Part shown: in pieces, positions 33,401 to 48,400 of the stretch
Numbering within the stretch: the stretch's first letter is position 1
Layout of the letters: each line of letters starts with the position of its first letter
Assembly: GCA_032718475.1 (NCBI GenBank)
Contig: JAUCBJ010002440.1
Span: forward strand, 1 to 64,000
Length of the DNA: 64,000 nt
Direction: 5' to 3'
Source: Nemertoderma westbladi
Lineage: Eukaryota; Xenacoelomorpha; Nemertodermatida; Nemertodermatidae
Position numbers and translations under genes: made by a program
Notes under the pieces: generated by a model
What the model saw: only the letters and a program-made list of their open reading frames with translations
What the model was told of the DNA's origin: nothing
The model's database searches: none

Positions 33401-36400
33401 AATCACCTATCAACTTGTATGCAAATCTAATAGCAGACAGCCCCTAACTTGTATACGATAAATTTTGCAGTTCACTTAACTTATATACGGTTTTTGACTT
33501 ATATACGGTTTTTGACTTCCCCTTAAGCGAGTCATAGTTACTCCCGCAGTTTACCCGTGCTTCAATGAATTTCTTCAACGTGACATTCAGAGCACTGGGC
33601 AGAAATCACCTATCAACTTGTTCGCAAATCTGATTGCAGGTAGCTCCTAAATTGTATACGATACATTTTACAGTCCACTTAACTTATATACGGTTTTAGA
33701 CTTCTATACGTTTTTTTTACTTCTAGACGGTTTTTAAATTCCCCTTAAGAGAGTCATAGTTACTCCCACTGTTTACCCGTGCTTCAATGAATTTCTTCAA
33801 CGTGACATTCAGAGCACTGGGCAGAAATCACCTATCAACTTGTACGCAAATCTGATATCAAGTAGCCCCTAACTTGTAGACGATACAGTTTATAGTCCAC
33901 TTAACTTATATGCGGTTTTTGACTTTATACGATTTTTGACTTATATACGGTTTAAAACTTCCCTTAAGAGAGTCATAGTTACTCCCGCTGTTTACCCGTG
34001 CTTCAATGAATTTCTTCAACGTGACATTCAGAGCACTGGGCAGAAATCACCTATCAACTTTTACGCAAATCTGATAGCAGGTAGCCCCTAACTTGTAGAC
34101 GATAAATTTTACAGTCCACTCAACTTATATACGGTTTTTGACTTATATACGCTTTTTTTACTTCTAAACGGTTTTTAACCGTTTTTGCACTGGGCATAAA
34201 TCACATATCAACTTTTACGCAAATCTGATAGCAGGTAGCCCCTAACTTGTAGACGATAAATTTTACAGTCCACTCAACTTTTATACGGTATTTGACTTAT
34301 ATACGGTTTTTGACTTCCCCTTAAGCGAGTCATAGTTACTCCCGCAGTTTACCCGTGCTTCAATGAATTTCTTCAACGTGACATTCAGAGCACTGGGCAG
34401 AAATCACCTATCAACTTGTTCGCAAATCTGATTGCAGGTAGCTCCTAAATTGTATACGATACATTTTACAGTACACTTAACTTATATACGGTTTTAGACT
34501 TATATACATTTTTTTTACTTCTAGACGGTTTTTAAATTCCCCTTAAGAGAGTCATAGTTACTCCCACTGTTTACCCGTGCTTCAATGAATTTCTTCAACG
34601 TGACATTCAGAGCACTGGGCAGAAATCACCTATCAACTTGTACGCAAATCTGATATCAAGTAGCCCCTAACTTGTAGACGATACAGTTTATAGTCCACTT
34701 AACTTATATGTGGTTTTTGACTTTATACGATTTTTGACTTATATACGGTTTAAAACTTCCCCTTAAGAGAGTCATAGTTACTCCCGCTGTTTACCCGTGC
34801 TTCAATGAATTTCTTCAACGTGACATTCAGAGCACTGGGCAGAAATCACCTATCAACTTTTACGCAAATCTGATAGCAGGTAGCCCCTAACTTGTAGACG
34901 ATAAATTTTACAGTCCACTCAACTTATATACGGTTTTTGACTTATATACGCTTTTTTTACTTCTAAACGGTTTTTAACCGTTTTTGCACTGGGCATAAAT
35001 CACCTATCAACTTTTACGCAAATCTGATAGCAGGTAGCCCCTAACTTGTAGACGATAAATTTTACAGTCCACTCAACTTTTATACGGTATTTGACTTATA
35101 TACGGTTTTTGACTTCCCCTTAAGCGAGTCATAGTTACTCCCGCAGTTTACCCGTGCTTCAATGAATTTCTTCAACGTGACATTCAGAGCACTGGGCAGA
35201 AATCACCTATCAACTTGTTCGCATATCTGATTGCAGGTAGCTCCTAAATTGTATACGATACATTTTACAGTACACTTAACTTATATACGGTTTTAGACTT
35301 ATATACATTTTTTTTACTTCTAGAGGGTTTTTAACTTCCCCTTAAGAGAGTTATAGTTACTCACACTGTTTACCCGCGCTTCAATGAATTTCTTCAACGT
35401 GACATTCAGAGCACTGGACAGAAATCACCTATCAACTTGTATGCAAATCTAATAGCAGACAGCCCCTAACTTGTATACGATAAATTTTGCAGTTCACTTA
35501 ACTTATATACGGTTTTTGACTTATATACGGTTTTTTTACTTCTAGACGGTTTTTAACTTCCCCTTAAGAGAGTTATAGTTACTCACACTGTTTACCCGCG
35601 CTTCAATGAATTTCTTCAACGTGACATTCAGAGCACTGGGCAGAAATCACCTATCAACTTGTTCGCAAATCTGATTGCAGGTAGCTCCTAAATTGTATAC
35701 GATACATTTTACAGTCCACTTAACTTATATACGGTTTTAGACTTCTATACGTTTTTTTTACTTCTAGACGGTTTTTAAATTCCCCTTAAGAGAGTCATAG
35801 TTACTCCCACTGTTTACCCGTGCTTCAATGAATTTCTTCAACGTGACATTCAGAGCACTGGGCAGAAATCACCTATCAACTTGTACGCAAATCTGATATC
35901 AAGTAGCCCCTAACTTGTAGACGATACAGTTTATAGTCCACTTAACTTATATGCGGTTTTTGACTTTATACGATTTTTGACTTATATACGGTTTAAAACT
36001 TCCCTTAAGAGAGTCATAGTTACTCCCGCTGTTTACCCGTGCTTCAATGAATTTCTTCAACGTGACATTCAGAGCACTGGGCAGAAATCACCTATCAACT
36101 TTTACGCAAATCTGATAGCAGGTAGCCCCTAACTTGTAGACGATAAATTTTACAGTCCACTCAACTTATATACGGTTTTTGACTTATATACGCTTTTTTT
36201 ACTTCTAAACGGTTTTTAACCGTTTTTGCACTGGGCATAAATCACATATCAACTTTTACGCAAATCTGATAGCAGGTAGCCCCTAACTTGTAGACGATAA
36301 ATTTTACAGTCCACTCAACTTTTATACGGTATTTGACTTATATACGGTTTTTGACTTCCCCTTAAGCGAGTCATAGTTACTCCCGCAGTTTACCCGTGCT

Positions 36401-39400
36401 TCAATGAATTTCTTCAACGTGACATTCAGAGCACTGGGCAGAAATCACCTATCAACTTGTTCGCAAATCTGATTGCAGGTAGCTCCTAAATTGTATACGA
36501 TACATTTTACAGTACACTTAACTTATATACGGTTTTAGACTTATATACATTTTTTTTACTTCTAGACGGTTTTTAAATTCCCCTTAAGAGAGTCATAGTT
36601 ACTCCCACTGTTTACCCGTGCTTCAATGAATTTCTTCAACGTGACATTCAGAGCACTGGGCAGAAATCACCTATCAACTTGTACGCAAATCTGATATCAA
36701 GTAGCCCCTAACTTGTAGACGATACAGTTTATAGTCCACTTAACTTATATGTGGTTTTTGACTTTATACGATTTTTGACTTATATACGGTTTAAAACTTC
36801 CCCTTAAGAGAGTCATAGTTACTCCCGCTGTTTACCCGTGCTTCAATGAATTTCTTCAACGTGACATTCAGAGCACTGGGCAGAAATCACCTATCAACTT
36901 TTACGCAAATCTGATAGCAGGTAGCCCCTAACTTGTAGACGATAAATTTTACAGTCCACTCAACTTATATACGGTTTTTGACTTATATACGCTTTTTTTA
37001 CTTCTAAACGGTTTTTAACCGTTTTTGCACTGGGCATAAATCACCTATCAACTTTTACGCAAATCTGATAGCAGGTAGCCCCTAACTTGTAGACGATAAA
37101 TTTTACAGTCCACTCAACTTTTATACGGTATTTGACTTATATACGGTTTTTGACTTCCCCTTAAGCGAGTCATAGTTACTCCCGCAGTTTACCCGTGCTT
37201 CAATGAATTTCTTCAACGTGACATTCAGAGCACTGGGCAGAAATCACCTATCAACTTGTTCGCATATCTGATTGCAGGTAGCTCCTAAATTGTATACGAT
37301 ACATTTTACAGTACACTTAACTTATATACGGTTTTAGACTTATATACATTTTTTTTACTTCTAGAGGGTTTTTAACTTCCCCTTAAGAGAGTTATAGTTA
37401 CTCACACTGTTTACCCGCGCTTCAATGAATTTCTTCAACGTGACATTCAGAGCACTGGACAGAAATCACCTATCAACTTGTATGCAAATCTAATAGCAGA
37501 CAGCCCCTAACTTGTATACGATAAATTTTGCAGTTCACTTAACTTATATACGGTTTTTGACTTATATACGGTTTTTTTACTTCTAGACGGTTTTTAACTT
37601 CCCCTTAAGAGAGTTATAGTTACTCACACTGTTTACCCGCGCTTCAATGAATTTCTTCAACGTGACATTCAGAGCACTGGGCAGAAATCACCTATCAACT
37701 TGTTCGCAAATCTGATTGCAGGTAGCTCCTAAATTGTATACGATACATTTTACAGTCCACTTAACTTATATACGGTTTTAGACTTCTATACGTTTTTTTT
37801 ACTTCTAGACGGTTTTTAAATTCCCCTTAAGAGAGTCATAGTTACTCCCACTGTTTACCCGTGCTTCAATGAATTTCTTCAACGTGACATTCAGAGCACT
37901 GGGCAGAAATCACCTATCAACTTGTACGCAAATCTGATATCAAGTAGCCCCTAACTTGTAGACGATACAGTTTATAGTCCACTTAACTTATATGCGGTTT
38001 TTGACTTTATACGATTTTTGACTTATATACGGTTTAAAACTTCCCTTAAGAGAGTCATAGTTACTCCCGCTGTTTACCCGTGCTTCAATGAATTTCTTCA
38101 ACGTGACATTCAGAGCACTGGGCAGAAATCACCTATCAACTTTTACGCAAATCTGATAGCAGGTAGCCCCTAACTTGTAGACGATAAATTTTACAGTCCA
38201 CTCAACTTATATACGGTTTTTGACTTGTATACGGTTTTTAACTTCCCCTTAAGAGAGTTATAGTTACTCACACTCTTTACCCGCGCTTCAATGAATTTCT
38301 TCAACGTGACATTCAGAGCACTGGACAGAAATCACCTATCAACTTGTATGCAAATCGAATAGCAGACAGCCCCTAACTTGTATACGATAAATTTTGCAGT
38401 CCAAATAACTTATATACGGTTATTGACTTATATACGGTTTTTAACTTCCCCTTAAGAGAGTCTTAGTTATTCCTTCTCTTTACACGTGCTTCAATGAATT
38501 TCTTCAACATGACATTCAGAGCACTGGGCAGAAATCACCTATCATCTTGTATGCAAATTTGATAGCAAGTAGCCCCTAACTTGTAGACGATACAGTTTAT
38601 AGTCCACTTAACTTATATACTATAAGTTGTAGACGATACAGTTTATAGTCCACTTAACTTATATACGGTTTTTGACTTATATACGGTTTTTGACTTACGG
38701 TTTTTGACTTTTAAGAGAGTCATAGTTACTCCCGCTGTTTACCCGTGCTTCAATGAATTTCTTCAACGTGACATTCAGAGCACTGGGCAGAAATCACCTA
38801 TCAACTTTTACGCCAATCTGATAGCAGATAGCCCTTAACTTGTATACGATACATTTTACAGTCCTACTTAACTTATATACGGTTTTTGACTTATATAAAG
38901 TTTTTTTTTATGCCTTATTGAATTATATACGGTTTTTAATTTCCCTTAAGAGAGTCATGGATACTCCCGCTGTTTACCCGCGCTTCAATAAATTTCTTCA
39001 ATGTGACATTCAGTGCACTGGGCAGAAATCACCTATCAACTTGTATGCAAATCTGATAGCAGGTAGCCCCTAACTTGTAGACGATAAATTTTACAGTCCA
39101 CTCAACTTATATACGGTTTTTGACTTATATACGTTTTTTTTACTTCTAGACGGTTTTTAACTTCCCCTTAAGAGAGTTATAGTTACTCACACTGTTTACC
39201 CGCGCTTCAATGAATTTCTTCAACGTGACATTCAGAGCACTGGACAGAAATCACCTATCAACTTGTATGCAAATCTAATAGCAGACAGCCCCTAACTTGT
39301 ATACGATAAATTTTGCAGTTCACTTAACTTATATACGGTTTTTGACTTATATACGGTTCTTAACTTCCCCTTAAGAGAGTCATAGTTACTCCCACTGTTT

Positions 39401-42400
39401 ACCCGCGCTTCAATGAATTTCTTCAACGTGACATTCAGTGCACTGGGCAGAAATCACCTATCAACTTGTTCGCAAATCTGATTGCAGGTAGCTCCTAAAT
39501 TGTATACGATACATTTTACAGTCCACTTAACTTATATACGGTTTTAGACTTATATACGTTTTTTTTACTTCTAGACGGTTTTTAAATTCCCCTTAAGAGA
39601 GTCATAGTTACTCCCACTGTTTACCCGTGCTTCAATGAATTTCTTCAACGTGACATTCAGAGCACTGGGCAGAAATCACCTATCAACTTGTACGCAAATC
39701 TGATATCAAGTAGCCCCTAACTTGTAGACGATACAGTTTATAGTCCACTTAACTTATATGCGGTTTTTGACTTTATACGATTTTTGACTTATATACGGTT
39801 TAAAACTTCCCCTTAAGAGAGTTATAGTTACTCACACTGTTTACCCGCGCTTCAATGAATTTCTTCAACGTGACATTCAGAGCACTGGACAGAAATCACC
39901 TATCAACTTGTATGCAAATCTAATAGCAGACAGCCCCTAACTTGTATACGATAAATTTTGCAGTTCACTTAACTTATATACGGTTTTTGACTTATATACG
40001 GTTTTTGACTTCCCCTTAAGCGAGTCATAGTTACTCCCGCAGTTTACCCGTGCTTCAATGAATTTCTTCAACGTGACATTCAGAGCACTGGGCAGAAATC
40101 ACCTATCAACTTGTTCGCAAATCTGATTGCAGGTAGCTCCTAAATTGTATACGATACATTTTACAGTCCACTTAACTTATATACGGTTTTAGACTTCTAT
40201 ACGTTTTTTTTACTTCTAGACGGTTTTTAAATTCCCCTTAAGAGAGTCATAGTTACTCCCACTGTTTACCCGTGCTTCAATGAATTTCTTCAACGTGACA
40301 TTCAGAGCACTGGGCAGAAATCACCTATCAACTTGTACGCAAATCTGATATCAAGTAGCCCCTAACTTGTAGACGATACAGTTTATAGTCCACTTAACTT
40401 ATATGCGGTTTTTGACTTTATACGATTTTTGACTTATATACGGTTTAAAACTTCCCTTAAGAGAGTCATAGTTACTCCCGCTGTTTACCCGTGCTTCAAT
40501 GAATTTCTTCAACGTGACATTCAGAGCACTGGGCAGAAATCACCTATCAACTTTTACGCAAATCTGATAGCAGGTAGCCCCTAACTTGTAGACGATAAAT
40601 TTTACAGTCCACTCAACTTATATACGGTTTTTGACTTATATACGCTTTTTTTACTTCTAAACGGTTTTTAACCGTTTTTGCACTGGGCATAAATCACATA
40701 TCAACTTTTACGCAAATCTGATAGCAGGTAGCCCCTAACTTGTAGACGATAAATTTTACAGTCCACTCAACTTTTATACGGTATTTGACTTATATACGGT
40801 TTTTGACTTCCCCTTAAGCGAGTCATAGTTACTCCCGCAGTTTACCCGTGCTTCAATGAATTTCTTCAACGTGACATTCAGAGCACTGGGCAGAAATCAC
40901 CTATCAACTTGTTCGCAAATCTGATTGCAGGTAGCTCCTAAATTGTATACGATACATTTTACAGAACACTTAACTTATATACGGTTTTAGACTTATATAC
41001 ATTTTTTTTACTTCTAGACGGTTTTTAAATTCCCCTTAAGAGAGTCATAGTTACTCCCACTGTTTACCCGTGCTTCAATGAATTTCTTCAACGTGACATT
41101 CAGAGCACTGGGCAGAAATCACCTATCAACTTGTACGCAAATCTGATATCAAGTAGCCCCTAACTTGTAGACGATACAGTTTATAGTCCACTTAACTTAT
41201 ATGTGGTTTTTGACTTTATACGATTTTTGACTTATATACGGTTTAAAACTTCCCCTTAAGAGAGTCATAGTTACTCCCGCTGTTTACCCGTGCTTCAATG
41301 AATTTCTTCAACGTGACATTCAGAGCACTGGGCAGAAATCACCTATCAACTTTTACGCAAATCTGATAGCAGGTAGCCCCTAACTTGTAGACGATAAATT
41401 TTACAGTCCACTCAACTTATATACGGTTTTTGACTTATATACGCTTTTTTTACTTCTAAACGGTTTTTAACCGTTTTTGCACTGGGCATAAATCACCTAT
41501 CAACTTTTACGCAAATCTGATAGCAGGTAGCCCCTAACTTGTAGACGATAAATTTTACAGTCCACTCAACTTTTATACGGTATTTGACTTATATACGGTT
41601 TTTGACTTCCCCTTAAGCGAGTCATAGTTACTCCCGCAGTTTACCCGTGCTTCAATGAATTTCTTCAACGTGACATTCAGAGCACTGGGCAGAAATCACC
41701 TATCAACTTGTTCGCATATCTGATTGCAGGTAGCTCCTAAATTGTATACGATACATTTTACAGTACACTTAACTTATATACGGTTTTAGACTTATATACA
41801 TTTTTTTTACTTCTAGAGGGTTTTTAACTTCCCCTTAAGAGAGTTATAGTTACTCACACTGTTTACCCGCGCTTCAATGAATTTCTTCAACGTGACATTC
41901 AGTGCACTGGGCAGAAATCACCTATCAACTTGTATGCAAATCTGATAGCAGGTAGCCCCTAACTTGTAGACGATAAATTTTACAGTCCACTCAACTTATA
42001 TACGGTTTTTGACTTATATACGTTTTTTTTACTTCTAGACGGTTTTTAACTTCCCCTTAAGAGAGTTATAGTTACTCACACTGTTTACCCGCGCTTCAAT
42101 GAATTTCTTCAACGTGACATTCAGAGCACTGGACAGAAATCACCTATCAACTTGTATGCAAATCTAATAGCAGACAGCCCCTAACTTGTATACGATAAAT
42201 TTTGCAGTTCACTTAACTTATATACGGTTTTTGACTTATATACGGTTTTTGACTTCCCCTTAAGCGAGTCATAGTTACTCCCGCAGTTTACCCGTGCTTC
42301 AATGAATTTCTTCAACGTGACATTCAGAGCACTGGGCAGAAATCACCTATCAACTTGTTCGCAAATCTGATTGCAGGTAGCTCCTAAATTGTATACGATA

Positions 42401-45400
42401 CATTTTACAGTCCACTTAACTTATATACGGTTTTAGACTTCTATACGTTTTTTTTACTTCTAGACGGTTTTTAAATTCCCCTTAAGAGAGTCATAGTTAC
42501 TCCCACTGTTTACCCGTGCTTCAATGAATTTCTTCAACGTGACATTCAGAGCACTGGGCAGAAATCACCTATCAACTTGTACGCAAATCTGATATCAAGT
42601 AGCCCCTAACTTGTAGACGATACAGTTTATAGTCCACTTAACTTATATGCGGTTTTTGACTTTATACGATTTTTGACTTATATACGGTTTAAAACTTCCC
42701 TTAAGAGAGTCATAGTTACTCCCGCTGTTTACCCGTGCTTCAATGAATTTCTTCAACGTGACATTCAGAGCACTGGGCAGAAATCACCTATCAACTTTTA
42801 CGCAAATCTGATAGCAGGTAGCCCCTAACTTGTAGACGATAAATTTTACAGTCCACTCAACTTATATACGGTTTTTGACTTATATACGCTTTTTTTACTT
42901 CTAAACGGTTTTTAACCGTTTTTGCACTGGGCATAAATCACATATCAACTTTTACGCAAATCTGATAGCAGGTAGCCCCTAACTTGTAGACGATAAATTT
43001 TACAGTCCACTCAACTTTTATACGGTATTTGACTTATATACGGTTTTTGACTTCCCCTTAAGCGAGTCATAGTTACTCCCGCAGTTTACCCGTGCTTCAA
43101 TGAATTTCTTCAACGTGACATTCAGAGCACTGGGCAGAAATCACCTATCAACTTGTTCGCAAATCTGATTGCAGGTAGCTCCTAAATTGTATACGATACA
43201 TTTTACAGTACACTTAACTTATATACGGTTTTAGACTTATATACATTTTTTTTACTTCTAGACGGTTTTTAAATTCCCCTTAAGAGAGTCATAGTTACTC
43301 CCACTGTTTACCCGTGCTTCAATGAATTTCTTCAACGTGACATTCAGAGCACTGGGCAGAAATCACCTATCAACTTGTACGCAAATCTGATATCAAGTAG
43401 CCCCTAACTTGTAGACGATACAGTTTATAGTCCACTTAACTTATATGTGGTTTTTGACTTTATACGATTTTTGACTTATATACGGTTTAAAACTTCCCCT
43501 TAAGAGAGTCATAGTTACTCCCGCTGTTTACCCGTGCTTCAATGAATTTCTTCAACGTGACATTCAGAGCACTGGGCAGAAATCACCTATCAACTTTTAC
43601 GCAAATCTGATAGCAGGTAGCCCCTAACTTGTAGACGATAAATTTTACAGTCCACTCAACTTATATACGGTTTTTGACTTATATACGCTTTTTTTACTTC
43701 TAAACGGTTTTTAACCGTTTTTGCACTGGGCATAAATCACCTATCAACTTTTACGCAAATCTGATAGCAGGTAGCCCCTAACTTGTAGACGATAAATTTT
43801 ACAGTCCACTCAACTTTTATACGGTATTTGACTTATATACGGTTTTTGACTTCCCCTTAAGCGAGTCATAGTTACTCCCGCAGTTTACCCGTGCTTCAAT
43901 GAATTTCTTCAACGTGACATTCAGAGCACTGGGCAGAAATCACCTATCAACTTGTTCGCATATCTGATTGCAGGTAGCTCCTAAATTGTATACGATACAT
44001 TTTACAGTACACTTAACTTATATACGGTTTTAGACTTATATACATTTTTTTTACTTCTAGAGGGTTTTTAACTTCCCCTTAAGAGAGTTATAGTTACTCA
44101 CACTGTTTACCCGCGCTTCAATGAATTTCTTCAACGTGACATTCAGAGCACTGGACAGAAATCACCTATCAACTTGTATGCAAATCTAATAGCAGACAGC
44201 CCCTAACTTGTATACGATAAATTTTGCAGTTCACTTAACTTATATACGGTTTTTGACTTATATACGGTTTTTTTACTTCTAGACGGTTTTTAACTTCCCC
44301 TTAAGAGAGTTATAGTTACTCACACTGTTTACCCGCGCTTCAATGAATTTCTTCAACGTGACATTCAGAGCACTGGGCAGAAATCACCTATCAACTTGTT
44401 CGCAAATCTGATTGCAGGTAGCTCCTAAATTGTATACGATACATTTTACAGTCCACTTAACTTATATACGGTTTTAGACTTCTATACGTTTTTTTTACTT
44501 CTAGACGGTTTTTAAATTCCCCTTAAGAGAGTCATAGTTACTCCCACTGTTTACCCGTGCTTCAATGAATTTCTTCAACGTGACATTCAGAGCACTGGGC
44601 AGAAATCACCTATCAACTTGTACGCAAATCTGATATCAAGTAGCCCCTAACTTGTAGACGATACAGTTTATAGTCCACTTAACTTATATGCGGTTTTTGA
44701 CTTTATACGATTTTTGACTTATATACGGTTTAAAACTTCCCTTAAGAGAGTCATAGTTACTCCCGCTGTTTACCCGTGCTTCAATGAATTTCTTCAACGT
44801 GACATTCAGAGCACTGGGCAGAAATCACCTATCAACTTTTACGCAAATCTGATAGCAGGTAGCCCCTAACTTGTAGACGATAAATTTTACAGTCCACTCA
44901 ACTTATATACGGTTTTTGACTTATATACGCTTTTTTTACTTCTAAACGGTTTTTAACCGTTTTTGCACTGGGCATAAATCACATATCAACTTTTACGCAA
45001 ATCTGATAGCAGGTAGCCCCTAACTTGTAGACGATAAATTTTACAGTCCACTCAACTTTTATACGGTATTTGACTTATATACGGTTTTTGACTTCCCCTT
45101 AAGCGAGTCATAGTTACTCCCGCAGTTTACCCGTGCTTCAATGAATTTCTTCAACGTGACATTCAGAGCACTGGGCAGAAATCACCTATCAACTTGTTCG
45201 CAAATCTGATTGCAGGTAGCTCCTAAATTGTATACGATACATTTTACAGTACACTTAACTTATATACGGTTTTAGACTTATATACATTTTTTTTACTTCT
45301 AGACGGTTTTTAAATTCCCCTTAAGAGAGTCATAGTTACTCCCACTGTTTACCCGTGCTTCAATGAATTTCTTCAACGTGACATTCAGAGCACTGGGCAG

Positions 45401-48400
45401 AAATCACCTATCAACTTGTACGCAAATCTGATATCAAGTAGCCCCTAACTTGTAGACGATACAGTTTATAGTCCACTTAACTTATATGTGGTTTTTGACT
45501 TTATACGATTTTTGACTTATATACGGTTTAAAACTTCCCCTTAAGAGAGTCATAGTTACTCCCGCTGTTTACCCGTGCTTCAATGAATTTCTTCAACGTG
45601 ACATTCAGAGCACTGGGCAGAAATCACCTATCAACTTTTACGCAAATCTGATAGCAGGTAGCCCCTAACTTGTAGACGATAAATTTTACAGTCCACTCAA
45701 CTTATATACGGTTTTTGACTTATATACGCTTTTTTTACTTCTAAACGGTTTTTAACCGTTTTTGCACTGGGCATAAATCACCTATCAACTTTTACGCAAA
45801 TCTGATAGCAGGTAGCCCCTAACTTGTAGACGATAAATTTTACAGTCCACTCAACTTTTATACGGTATTTGACTTATATACGGTTTTTGACTTCCCCTTA
45901 AGCGAGTCATAGTTACTCCCGCAGTTTACCCGTGCTTCAATGAATTTCTTCAACGTGACATTCAGAGCACTGGGCAGAAATCACCTATCAACTTGTTCGC
46001 ATATCTGATTGCAGGTAGCTCCTAAATTGTATACGATACATTTTACAGTACACTTAACTTATATACGGTTTTAGACTTATATACATTTTTTTTACTTCTA
46101 GAGGGTTTTTAACTTCCCCTTAAGAGAGTTATAGTTACTCACACTGTTTACCCGCGCTTCAATGAATTTCTTCAACGTGACATTCAGAGCACTGGACAGA
46201 AATCACCTATCAACTTGTATGCAAATCTAATAGCAGACAGCCCCTAACTTGTATACGATAAATTTTGCAGTTCACTTAACTTATATACGGTTTTTGACTT
46301 ATATACGGTTTTTTTACTTCTAGACGGTTTTTAACTTCCCCTTAAGAGAGTTATAGTTACTCACACTGTTTACCCGCGCTTCAATGAATTTCTTCAACGT
46401 GACATTCAGAGCACTGGGCAGAAATCACCTATCAACTTGTTCGCAAATCTGATTGCAGGTAGCTCCTAAATTGTATACGATACATTTTACAGTCCACTTA
46501 ACTTATATACGGTTTTAGACTTCTATACGTTTTTTTTACTTCTAGACGGTTTTTAAATTCCCCTTAAGAGAGTCATAGTTACTCCCACTGTTTACCCGTG
46601 CTTCAATGAATTTCTTCAACGTGACATTCAGAGCACTGGGCAGAAATCACCTATCAACTTGTACGCAAATCTGATATCAAGTAGCCCCTAACTTGTAGAC
46701 GATACAGTTTATAGTCCACTTAACTTATATGCGGTTTTTGACTTTATACGATTTTTGACTTATATACGGTTTAAAACTTCCCTTAAGAGAGTCATAGTTA
46801 CTCCCGCTGTTTACCCGTGCTTCAATGAATTTCTTCAACGTGACATTCAGAGCACTGGGCAGAAATCACCTATCAACTTTTACGCAAATCTGATAGCAGG
46901 TAGCCCCTAACTTGTAGACGATAAATTTTACAGTCCACTCAACTTATATACGGTTTTTGACTTATATACGCTTTTTTTACTTCTAAACGGTTTTTAACCG
47001 TTTTTGCACTGGGCATAAATCACATATCAACTTTTACGCAAATCTGATAGCAGGTAGCCCCTAACTTGTAGACGATAAATTTTACAGTCCACTCAACTTT
47101 TATACGGTATTTGACTTATATACGGTTTTTGACTTCCCCTTAAGCGAGTCATAGTTACTCCCGCAGTTTACCCGTGCTTCAATGAATTTCTTCAACGTGA
47201 CATTCAGAGCACTGGGCAGAAATCACCTATCAACTTATTCGCAAATCTGATTGCAGGTAGCTCCTAAATTGTATACGATACATTTTACAGTACACTTAAC
47301 TTATATACGGTTTTAGACTTATATACATTTTTTTTACTTCTAGACGGTTTTTAAATTCCCCTTAAGAGAGTCATAGTTACTCCCACTGTTTACCCGTGCT
47401 TCAATGAATTTCTTCAACGTGACATTCAGAGCACTGGGCAGAAATCACCTATCAACTTGTACGCAAATCTGATATCAAGTAGCCCCTAACTTGTAGACGA
47501 TACAGTTTATAGTCCACTTAACTTATATGCGGTTTTTGACTTTATACGATTTTTGACTTATATACGGTTTAAAACTTCCCCTTAAGAGAGTCATAGTTAC
47601 TCCCGCTGTTTACCCGTGCTTCAATGAATTTCTTCAACGTGACATTCAGAGCACTGGGCAGAAATCACCTATCAACTTTTACGCAAATCTGATAGCAGGT
47701 AGCCCCTAACTTGTAGACGATAAATTTTACAGTCCACTCAACTTATATACGGTTTTTCACTTATATACGCTTTTTTTACTTCTAGACGGTTTTTAACCGT
47801 TTTTGCACTGTGCAGAAATCACCTATCAACTTTTACGCAAATCTGATAGCAGGTAGCCCCTAACTTTTAGACGATAAATTTTACAGTCCACTCAACTCAT
47901 ATACGGTTTTTAACTTATATACGCTTTTTTTACTTCTAGACGGTTTTTAACTTCCCCTTAAGAGAGTTATAGTTACTCACACTGTTTACCCGCGCTTCAA
48001 TGAATTTCTTTAACGTGACATTCAGAGCACTGGACAGAAATCACCTATCAACTTGTAGCAAATCTAATAGCAGACAGCCCCTAACTTGTATACGATAAAT
48101 TTTGCAGTTCACTTAACTTATATACGGTTTTTGACTTATATACGGTTTTTTTACTTCTAGACGGTTTTTAACTTCCCCTTAAGAGAGTTATAGTTACTCA
48201 CACTGTTTACCCGCGCTTCAATGAATTTCTTCAACGTGACATTCAGAGCACTGGACAGAAATCACCTATCAACTTGTATGCAAATCTAATAGCAGACAGC
48301 CCCTAACTTGTATACGATAAATTTTGCAGTTCACTTAACTTATATACGGTTTTTGACTTATATACGGTTTTTGACTTCCCCTTAAGCGAGTCATAGTTAC